This document shows, piece after piece, positions 35,575 to 45,758 of a stretch of 64,000 nt of DNA. The first letter of the stretch is position 1. The number at the start of each line of letters is the position of its first letter. A program made the translations under genes and the position numbers. Under the pieces are notes generated by a model, which did no database searches, was not told where the DNA came from, and was given only the letters and a program-made list of their open reading frames with translations. This DNA comes from Echinococcus granulosus (lineage: Eukaryota > Platyhelminthes > Cestoda > Cyclophyllidea > Taeniidae): contig NW_020170384.1 of the NCBI RefSeq assembly GCF_000524195.1, positions 2,283,145 through 2,347,144 of the forward strand, in the 5' to 3' direction.

Positions 35575-37336
35575 TCATGCATCCACTGCCATGGTTCGTT
35601 GATCAAGGGGTAGCCAAGCATCTTCCTCCGGAGAATAGTAGTAATTTGCATCCTCAACAAACAGGAAATAGGAGCAAGAATCGCCCTCCATGATCATGGG
35701 CGTCCACGGCTTCGGCTGACCGTTGTCCACAAACCGCGTCACCACCGGTCCCTCGGACGCCGTCAACAGTCCCTCAGCCAAACCAGATTTTAACTTCGGC
35801 TGTCTGCCTCGAGGTTTCATCACCTTTGGTTTGCATATCGGCATTGGCGGCCGAACAACCTTAGGTGGGGGCGGAGGAATGGGTTGAAACGACTGCATTG
35901 GCGACTCGCTGACGGGGAGTTTAGGAGCGATGGGTACAAAATTCGTCGGCGTGACCACTGCAGCTGTTGGGATAATCGTTTGCCCACCAGACAGCGAAGT
36001 CATGGGCTGAATTACATAGCCTAAAATGGGCTGTCCCTCAGCCACTCCGTTATCCCCTTTTTGACCAGCCGTCGTAATGATGGAGGCACTATTAATCAGC
36101 TGTAACTGGCCATTTCCAGCATCTGCTATTACAACATCCTTTGGGAGGGTTGCAACCGCAGTAGAGGGAAGGGTGACAACGCCTGGGCTGCTGATAAAGG
36201 CACCAGATTGAGAACCAAGAGCTTGCTTTAATACAACCGGTTGCGGAGAAGACTGAATAACCGAAACCGTACTACCAGTCACAACCGGAGTGACTATTTG
36301 AGCAGCTTTTGGAGGGCGGCCAGGCAACTTTACCGTTGTTCCAGTAACAGGGCCAGTGGAATTATCCATGGCCTTCTGTTTCCGAAAAAGGTTTTCGACT
36401 GCCTTTGCAATCGCAATGGAGTCGGTTTGTGAGGGTGTCACGGAATTGCTGCCAGCATAAACACAACTTGAACTTCCAGAAGCTAGTGACGATATACCTC
36501 CATGTTTCCAAATTTCAACAAGGGCTTCCAGCTCACCGAGGTGTTTGTGGAAATCGGGACCAGAACCACCGGCGGCTAGTTCGGCCAACCGACGGAGACA
36601 GGGAGCCAACTTCAAGCCGCGAGCCTTCTTAGTTCTAGCGGCCAGACGATCTCTCGCGGCAGCCTTACGTTCCTGAATTGGTCTTGATTGCGTCTTGCCT
36701 GGCGAACCTATCCATAGATGACCATTAGAAGATCCCTCACCTCTACTCGAATCAAAGGATATATCATGTTTTGGGAGCTGGTCAACAATGTCGTCCAGTA
36801 CGACCTGTACATCTATAGCAAAAAAATTGAAGTAATAACAGCGAATATACCATCACTAATAACGAGTTCGTCTTTACCAGATTCCTGAACCTGAAGTCTG
36901 CGAACACTCTGATCGATTTTTACAGTTTCAGGCAGAGGTGAGTGGTTATGTATCATATGGTACTTTGTAATCCATAGTTTGCCGTTCATAGCGGAGAGAC
37001 TTATTCTTGACCCACAAGAACCCCGAGAGTTCCTTGGAGGTTGTAGGGAAAAAAGTTCTTACCTCTGATTTCTTCGAGGAGTTACTGCACTTTGGCACAC
37101 GCCATAGTGGTAACAAGAGTATTGAAGTGTACTGTACACCAACCTTCCTCTATCAGGATGGTCTTGGGGAAGGAACTTCGAACTTTGTATTATGTATATG
37201 GATCCAGTCAACTGGTATATAAATAACACGGAAATACGCTTACTTTTTCGAACTCCTTTAATTGACTGTGAAATTCTTCAAAGGATGAAAATTTCTGTGA
37301 GAAGAAAGCAGTAAGAAACTCGGTTGTAGTGTCCAT
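35575..37336 (-). CDS. ZSWIM3/FAR1-like zinc-binding chromatin protein, 533 aa, four exons
   Basis: Exons 37336-37244, 37211-37063, 36999-36878 and 36812-35575 join in phase through introns of 32, 63 and 65 nt: 533 residues, ATG 37336 to stop at 35575. The N-terminus (about 1-105) follows the FAR1-like N-terminal domain of ZSWIM1/ZSWIM3: 'SSFEEFHSQLKEFEK' (17-31), 'RLVYSTLQYSCYHYGVC' with C64/C70, and 'KLWITKYHMIHNH' (88-100) whose H98-x-H100 is the usual zinc pair of this fold. Residues about 191-228 (CLRRLAELA...EALVEIWKHGG) resemble the helical C-terminal tail of ZSWIM3. The transposase-like core and SWIM finger expected between are absent. A long Ser/Thr/Val/Gln-rich part follows, with AT-hook-like GRPPK (286-290) and RGRQPK (456-461). 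Likely a nuclear DNA-binding regulator; targets unknown. Confidence 0.75.
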
Positions 37337-38617
37337 AGTAAAATTCCGGGTATATAATTATGCGGTTTATTTGATTTCAGATATTAAACAAAATGTCTAA
37401 GCCTCATTGAGATGGTCAAGGGACGTGAGGAAACAGTGACAAAAAAGCCTCCGGGTCAGAAATCGCTTCAATTTTCAATATGGCTCTCAAAAATCGACGC
37501 TTCTGACAAGCCAATTGGTAAAATAATATTTGTTCAGATCATGTCGCAATTCAGTGAGCATAACATTTCTCCCTTATTCAAATATGGAATTAAAAAATTC
37601 TTCCTAATATACAATTAATAAAAAAGGTTATGTTTAGTTCATAAAAGTTATTTAAGTTTAATCTTGTTTTAATAATTTCCTTTTATACAAGTAATATCTT
37701 GCTCAAGCTAGCTTGTACAGATGAAAGACGAAATAAGCTTTATAGCCACGGAAATTTGAAAGCATTTTTTAATTCTTTGACCACAAACTAGATATTATTT
37801 TCCTACACACCAATTTGTTCAATCTGTCCAGAAGGGGTAAAACCTTTTTCCGAATTTTCATTCGGTGCTTATTAATAGATAAAATGAGCTACTGACTTGT
37901 GCTTGACTTACTCAAGATGTCACAATCTTCCTCGTTCTTCGTCAAATCACACCGTTGTTTACCAATGGGCTTTATTGTGCAAAAGCCGTATCATATTTGG
38001 GTTGCTATCCGTTAATCATCATTTCTACCACATTGTTGTATCCTTCCCTTCTAATTTTTTTGCTCATTGATCATCTGATCCATTCGACGTTCAGATTAAG
38101 GTGCCAGAAAGCGTCATCCTGCTAGCATAGTGTCACTGGTTGGCACAAATCATATTACTTCAAGATTCAATAGTTGTATGGTGCATTACAACAGAATTTT
38201 TTAAACCCAATTTTGAAGCTGAAGAGTGTGTGTTTTGTCCTAATTAAGGGCGACGAAACAGTGCGCCTGAAATATCGTGTCGTTTATACATTTTTCCAGT
38301 GATAATTTAGCATATTTCGCTGATATAAGGAAGTAAATTCCCTAGTGTACGTTGGTTTCAAAAGTGTGTAAGTACTGATTCAAACCCGTCTTAACTACAA
38401 GTTGTAATTTGGGAAAGTCAAAATGACTGCAACCCTGAAGACCTTTTAGGTGCACTCCGGTAGCAAATTCCTAGCTTTGCCAAACGTAGAACTGCTGTTC
38501 TACATCCCGAATTTATTCCTTGTGTCCCTTTCCTATTCGACGTTGCAGAGACTTGAGTTTCCCCTGAATTCGCAATGAGCTACACCGATATGGGGACTTG
38601 TTGTAAACATACTGAAG
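37337..38617. promoter_or_regulatory. Upstream region of the ZSWIM3-like gene
   Basis: AT-rich sequence directly 5' of the minus-strand ATG at 37336. The promoter must lie here or further up, but no TATA or initiator motif could be assigned. The plus frame 37412-37618 shows no domain. Confidence 0.3.
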
Positions 38618-38813
38618 TGTAGTGTCCCGGGACTCCCTGAAGACGAAAGAAGACACAATACTCGGGCAGAATATACATTCAGCGCAGAGAAGGTGTCTGG
38701 GCTATTGGCATGGCCCAAGAGGTCAGCCCATCCAGCGAGGTACAAGGGAGCTAATTCAAAGTACGAAAGTGGCGCCTCACCAATACCGAGGGATAAACCA
38801 CTATCGTATTACA
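38618..38813 (+). repeat. Solo LTR of the TRIM-like family
   Basis: One of the best preserved copies: 'tgtagtgtcccgggactccc', 'tgaagacgaaagaagacaca', 'atactcgggcagaatataca' and 'gggctattggcatggcccaa', with an end 'ctatcgtattaca'. There is no adjoining internal region. An insertion replaces part of the second half. Confidence 0.8.
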
Positions 38814-40231
38814 GAAGCGCTGGAAGGTTATCAATAAGGCCTTCCGACCCAGTCACCAAGACGGAAGTACAAACCACGTTCAGCGATGTCCTCACACAAA
38901 GAAATTTGAACCGGAGCTAGTATTGAGTCACTACGATAGTCCTAAGATCTAACTGCAGCCAAAAAACAGATAAAATTGCGGAAAGTCAGTTGAATCAAGT
39001 CAGTTTTGGTCAGAAAAATGATGACGGGTATCCGCTTGATTCAAATGTTGAGATTGTAAGTGCGGCTGCTTTTTAGAATCCCTTTCTTCTTGTTGTAAAG
39101 CAAAAAGAACAGAGCAACCTCCACATCTCATTGACGGTTTTTCGATTGATTCGCCCTTTTCAAAAAATTGTATCAAATAGGGGTCGCGAAGTAGTAGCCT
39201 AATCGCTTGGGCCTGGGCGCACTATTTCCTGCCTGGTGTGTCTCATCATTAGCCAGGTCACATACTTCCATTCCCGTGTGTGCTCCGCGCACACCCGCCC
39301 GGGCTAAACCCCCTTCGACCTGGCTTGCCCTTCCAGCACGCATGTGACGGTTGCGGCCCAAACAGTGCAGTGGCGTCACAGTCACTGCCTCCTTTAACGC
39401 GCTCGCTTGCAGCGGTTTTCACCACTGAGCTGGATTTGACAGTAAAAAGCAACTGGTGTCTTGGCGCAGTAAAATGTGAGTCACAGTCACTGATTTCGCC
39501 GGGACTCTGACATCCAACTCGTCAATGACTGAGACCCGAACCACTGGGCGCCCCTAGACGCGCAGACAAGGCACAGACACTCGGGGCAGCCCATGGACGG
39601 AATGAACAACTTGGGGTACGCATCCTCAAACCAAACAACCAATTCACCAGCCACTCATTCCCACAAGTAAGAGACCTTGGCATTCTAGGACAGAAATCAT
39701 GCCACCTTTAAGGCTCGCCATCTGACCGAAGCGGGGGAGAAAAAGAACGATAGCAGTTATTATACATGCGCGTTTATGATCATGTGTAAAATTCAACAAT
39801 GGGGGCGGGGATATGGAGGATCCTTATTTTTGATCGTGTGGGATGGCATGGCACCGATCACGTGATCCTGCGAACACGCAAGTTGTGCAAGGTGGTTGGG
39901 TGAACCTTAACGCAACGCTAACACAAGAGCAATGCGCGTATGCCTGCGGAAGATTGTCGTGGTGGTGGTGACGGTAGTGCAGTGTTCGTTGCTTTTCGTG
40001 AGAAAAAGACGATAAAAAAGCGACTTAAATGTAGCGGCAGACAACTATAAAGGGGGAGGGAGTAATAGGGGAACGGGGAGGGATAGCGCAGTGGTGGCGA
40101 AGGAGAGAACAGCCAGCTGAGAGACAGCAACCGCGCCCAGCCCCCTGCACACGCGCACAAAAACGATGTCTAGTGGGGAGAAGTTTGAAAAATTGGAGGG
40201 ACGGACATACGACGTGCGATCCGGATGAGGC
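38814..40231. other. Spacer with a GC-rich island (39173-39560) and Y-box 3' flank
   Basis: Bases 39173-39560 are clearly GC-richer than their surroundings and contain 'cagtgcagtggcgtcacagt' and 'gtgagtcacagtcactgatt' repeats of a GTCACAGTCACTG motif. No open frame with coding character or RNA fold was recognised. Bases 39.9-40.2 kb are probably the 3' UTR of the Y-box gene ending at 40232. Confidence 0.35.
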
Positions 40232-43200
40232 CTAGTTATTAGTCCCCGTGGCCTCTGTGACCTTCGTAGTAGCGCCTTCGGCTGTCGCATCCCCATCCAC
40301 ATTCGTTTGCTGCTCCACGGTCGTCACCTCCTTTGGCTTCTCTGATGTTTCGGTCTTAGTCTCCAACGTCATATCCTCCACCTTTTTTTCTAGACTTTCT
40401 AAAATGACAAACATTTAGGCTGTTTATGCACTAATTTAACCTCGAACCACCGCTAGACTACCCTGGGGTTATGCAAAGCGCCTTAGGAGTAATGCATAGT
40501 TCGAAAGCAATGCATAATTATTTGGCTGCAAAATTTATTAAAGCCAAACAAGTGACCCGCGGAGATTGTTTGGTTCCGACTTCTACCGTCTTTTCGGTGC
40601 TTTCCGCGAAATTCTCTAAAAAAAGTTTTCCCTCCCCCATTTGAGCGTCAATAACGTCGGACAAAATGAGGGAAAACTTTGGTTATCCAACTAGAAGCAG
40701 CTGAAGATACCATGAAGGAAAAAGAGCAATAGCGATTAAGCGATTAGTGGCGAGCAGTAAAGATTACTCGGTTTGGTATGAAGTACGGTTTTTTTTACAA
40801 ATACCTGATCGTTTATCAGCTGGTTTCCCTACAGTGCTTTATTTGAGCTGTGGTCCTGACCTGTCAAAAACAGTATCAATAGCAGCAGACTTCCCTACAA
40901 AACATTCATACCCGGCAATAAAATGAACCAAACTAAGCCACAACGTTTCTACGTAATGCTTCGCAACTTAATCAGTACGGAAGAGACCATGTACCAGCAT
41001 GCTCTCCAGAGGCCGAATTCACATGCTCCTCGCCATCTCTTGCGGATGCAGCACCACCACCACGACGCATTCTGCCGCCTCCACCGCCCCTTCGGAAACG
41101 TCCACCGCCTCCACGGCGTGGTCCCCCTTGCTGTTGACGTAATACGCCGCCCTCTTCACCATTAACGCCAACGACGTCCTCACCATTCATCTGTTGTCTG
41201 GTGCTGGTGGAGTGTTGGCGGCCTCGGCCTCTGCCACCGCCGCGGAAACGACGGGGGCGCTGACGCAGCACTCGCGACCCCTCCAAACCACCGCCCAGCT
41301 CTTCGCCTTGCTCACATCCTACATTCTCACCGTCACCCATAGCATTTTGGCTCTAGAAAATCAAAAAAGCATAGATGGAGTATGGGTGGCGGATAAATCG
41401 CATACACATAAGGCGATAATTTATTTCCCGAAATTACCTTGGATTCTCCAATACGCGCTAATGTACTTATGAGTCTATGCTGGGTAATAATCCTAGTTTG
41501 GCGGTAAACAATGGCTAAAATCACTTTAACTGCCCTAGTTATTAGTGTGCAAGAGGCGTGCAAAAGCCCCCATGTACGTCTAGTGCACCGCGATGCAAAT
41601 AACTGATAGTAATGTGCACTTGTACTAGACGTAATCACGGAAGTGGCCAATCAGAGGAAAGAAAGGTTGGGAAGATCTTGTGTAACGTAAATTTTTATCC
41701 TCCAGCAAAATGGCCACTTTGGCTCTGGAATCCCCTGAGGATGCATGTATGAGAATACATTTTCTAAATCAGTAATGTTAACTAATTTGTTCATGTTAAA
41801 ATCAGAGGAAAGTGAGGAAGTTAAGCCGTGGAATGACTGCCTTTGTCTCAGTCTACGTGGACTACGTCCTTCTTGTTCAACCAAAAGAAACGAAAAATAA
41901 GTCTGTCTGGGTCTAGAATGGATCAATGATGTTTAAAATTCCACCAATAAAAATTAGTTACTTCTCATTAAAAGTGTCAAGATGGACAAAAAGGCGCTCG
42001 TGAAACCGTGTCAAGAGGCGCTCAAATGGGAGTTTAAGTTTAAAAACCTTTCGGGATTCAATTTAATGGTGTTTTTACCAATTACTGGACTGCATAGCAC
42101 AGTCCAGACAGATTCTGCATAGCAATTTTAGTGTGAAACGGGGAAAAAAGTAGTGTTCCTACAACTCATTAAAGGGAAGCAAACCCTCTTAACGGTAATG
42201 TCCCATGGAAATATGACGTATCACCCAGAGCAAGAAATCGCCACGGCACAATCACACAGGAAAACGGGCTCAAACAACTACCAAGACTGAAAGTTTGTCG
42301 TGCTACAAGTGATAGCGACGATCCATAGGAAACATTTTTACGTAGGTGTAGTCTTACGAACGGATAGGAGTCAATCAAATTCGCAAATCCCGTCTTGTGG
42401 ACGTGCAAGCAGTATAAATAGGAGGGAAAAACATGCCGCAAGAACAGATACCCATCGTTAGTTGGGGGATTTAAACAAAAAAGAAAACCCTAGCTTAGAT
42501 ACTACAGCATTTAGCTAGACACGATAACAAGTTACACTTGCATACTAAGGGCGTACATACATACAAAATGCAAAGTATAATTAGAAGATTCCACGATGAA
42601 CTATATGATCGTGCAAATTTTCAAGGGATCACACACAGAGTTTAACTTTAGCTATATGGAAAGTAACAGTATATTCCCTGCTTAAAACAGAAATGAACGT
42701 AAGGCTGTATGAATCGAATGCATTACAAAAGAAGTCCGGACAGTTCTTCATAATTAAACAAGAGAACTAAGCACTAGAACAACAGCTATAGCATCTGGAT
42801 GGTAGACAAAATTGGATACTAGAAAATGAAATGCTTGGCAGAAAGGAAAAACTTACTGGCCGGAAAGGTCTTCGTCCGCGTCTCATCCTGCGGAGACCCC
42901 CCCGCTGACGCGTTCCCTCAACATCCCCACTGGCTTGAGTGGTACCGTTTAACTTGGGTTGCCCTTCACCAGCCTCAACATGAGGTTTCGGGCGACGGAA
43001 GAAGCGGACGCCCTAACAAGTTCACAAAAAATATAAACTATTATAGCTTGCACACCCGTCTACATGCTGAAAAATTATACATGTTGGATTGAGAGGTGAT
43101 AGATATCAACGGCCTTTAATGTTGCTTTAGCTCTAAATATTCACCTGGTTCGTAAGCGGTCGATCTTACCTGCATTCAATGTATCAAAATTGAATGTCAG

Positions 43201-45126
43201 GATAGACGGAGAAAGTAACTCGCATCTCCAGGCAAAAAATTATTCGCCTAAAATGCACCCACTTGGGCTCAGAGGACTCCTATAAAAGTTTGAGCATTGG
43301 CTAAAACACCCAATGCATACAAAATTCAGAAACGGTAGGAATGTCTGCAGTATTGTGACATTGAATGAGAAGTATGGCAGTGTCAATCAAGGTAAGCCTA
43401 AAAAGTGCATTGCATCCATTCGCCTGTACTCGCAGTATACCAAGCTTGATTAAAACAACCAAAAACAAGCCGAAACATTTCCACGGAGAAACGGAATCAC
43501 GTGAAATACCAATTGTCACCTCGAAATAGACGTACAATAATACCAACATCAACTTAATCATAACGACAGAAACTACACCGTCCCTTACAGATAATTTAGA
43601 CTGAAAATTAAATCCGCGGACTTCTGCACTGCCCTTATTTCCGTTTAAGTGAAGCACCATGGTAATACATTTGCCGTAGCAGTAAACCACGAACTTACGT
43701 ACCGATGACACGATAGAGCAGGGCACACCTCGGTGAGCTTGCCGAAAGTATCGGCAGCTACCTCGCTCATGCACGCACGTACGTTAATAACACCTAAACA
43801 CCCACCCTTGGACTCTATTTACTTTCACACCGAATTCCAGTCACCACTCGAGGAAATAGAAATGACCTTCAGGAATTAAAATCTACGAGAACCACAAACC
43901 ATACCTTGGTAACTGATAGCAAATTTTAGAAAGGTGTGGCTGAAAGCGGTCGTAATTATGGTGTACTTCAATAAGATCTCAGGTGGGCTACTAGGTTTCA
44001 ATTGGCGTAATAAAACAGTAAACCCGATCGCACCATTTCCGATAAGGTGCGTTCACCATTGAGATGTTTAACCGTACTTGACAGTGGTTACCGGTTGATA
44101 ATCTGTCAATCAGGCTCTAATTCATTGTTGGTACCGATTTTCATACCCTGTGATTTGTTAAGCATTATCTATTCCGACTCGGTTTCGAATTCGACCTCAT
44201 CTTTTTAATAAAGCGGAAATGTTTGTTGCGACATTTTTTGATCACTAACCTAACATCAACCTGGCAGAGATTGTTAGGCCTTTAAATTGACCAGCTTTAA
44301 ACCTGCATAGCTGTGAGACGTTGAAATCACTAAATTTTGTTCCTTTTTTAAAAGGTATGCAAGTGCGACCTTCGGTTACCCAATTTCACATTCTACAATA
44401 TGTTCCAAACGTATCGAGAACTTACCTGAACTTGTCGACCGTTAGGACCGGTAACCGAGGCTGCGTTTACACCACTGGCCGTTTCAACGACAGAGAATTC
44501 AACAGATTCACCATTTTTGAGAGTGGGGAAGCGGGATCGAGAGGCGGTAATAGCTGTTCGATGAACAAACACATCTTCTTTGTTGTCATCACGCTGGATA
44601 AAGCCGTAGTGACGCCTCACACTGAACCATTTCACGGTGCCCGTAACTTTTTCCACTATTCACACAACGGATAAGTTAGGAAGTACTACAAAATATTTCA
44701 GCTCCACTTAGGTAATCGCTCACCATAGTAGCGAATATGTCAAAGCCAAACATCTGAGAGCACATAACAGACACTACGTAATCAGTAAGAACTAAGCAAG
44801 TACCAAACTCGAACAACCATTCTTACACCACCTGATGAATGTTGTCAAAACCATTGCCACACCCGAAAACCAGTCTTATAAAAAACGCTACATCACAAAC
44901 TGACGCGAATGAAAAACGGGTATGATAAATCAATCCGCGCTACACACAACAAACAAGGATAGTAAGCCGCGGACCACGCAGTATCATCACGGACGAAGCG
45001 TCGTAAAGCAGGAAAAGCAGCTTGTAAAGCAGGATTTTACGTACCAATAACCTTCAAGATATCAAACCTCTTTCGTTCAGGAGCACTTGGCTGTACCTCA
45101 GCCGAATGAGCAACTTCGGCAGTCAT
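40232..45126 (-). CDS. YBX1: Y-box cold-shock-domain protein, 330 aa, five exons
   Basis: Exons 45126-45045, 44655-44426, 43012-42857, 41352-40995 and 40398-40232 join in phase: 330 residues, ATG 45126 to TAG 40232. The cold-shock domain (about 30-104) is clear: 'GTVKWFSVRRHYGFIQR' (33-49, RNP1) and 'EDVFVHRTAI' (54-63, RNP2). The rest follows the Y-box plan of alternating basic and acidic islands: 'RRPKPHVEAGEG' in exon 3, then an RGG-rich tract in exon 4 ('RRFRGGGRGRGRQ' and 'RRGGGGRFRRGGGGGRMRRG'). The end is acidic and Thr/Glu-rich. Such proteins bind mRNA and single-stranded DNA and control mRNA packaging, translation and stability. RNP1 has R42-H43 where most homologues have Asn-Gly. 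Retaining the exon 4 donor would instead end the protein at TGA 40970-40972. The symbol denotes family, not strict orthology. Confidence 0.92.
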
Positions 45127-45758
45127 TTAAGCAACGCACCCAAATCACGCAGTACCCCAACCTTATAGCAACTACCGAATTAAGGCTAACAATTTGAAGG
45201 GCTGAGTTTGATTGGTTCCTACGCTTTTGTTTTACAGCACTAATTCAACTTATGGCAACCATACAGAAGGAATGCATTGTGTAATTTGAAAATGAAAGCG
45301 GCTTTACCCTAATACTTGAGCAAAAAAACTATAAATAAAAAACGTTGTAGCTGATTCCGTGTGTTCAGGGCAACCGGGGCCTCTGGTATTTACAACCTGC
45401 CAGTGGTTGATCGGAATTCATAAATCGGGGATGCGGTGGTTCAAATTTGTTTGTATTTGTCAAGGCTTTAAGCTTAACCTCAGGTAATATGTTAATTTTT
45501 GCTTTTTCCCCAAAAAACGTAGACCAGGATTTGTAAAACACTGCTTAATCATTTTTAGAGTGTTGTATCACAGGCAAATTTTTTTAATAACCATTCTCGC
45601 CCTATTGTCATGCCTCAATATCATTTAACTGCAGTGACGACAGTTGTGAAAGTATCTTATTATTTGCCGATACACTATTTTCCATTTATTGGCCTAACAA
45701 AGGTCAAAATGCTCGCTCCGCCGCTGCACTTCTGATCCGCCTGCCTGGAGGGTGGGTC
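45127..45758. promoter_or_regulatory. Shared upstream region between divergent Y-box and HMBS genes
   Basis: The two start codons face away from each other across 632 bp, so both promoters must fit here (or the region holds a promoter plus 5' UTRs). No TATA box is obvious at a fixed distance from either ATG. A bidirectional promoter is inferred from geometry only. Confidence 0.4.

Noticed and set aside
40923..41165. Plus-strand His/Pro-rich frame
   Set aside because: It is the antisense shadow of the RGG-rich Y-box exon 4.
43301..43774. 157-codon minus-strand frame inside Y-box intron 2
   Set aside because: It begins with GTG, has no splice sites linking it to the Y-box exons and no recognisable domain. 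A chance frame or alternative exon cannot be told apart, so it is not called.
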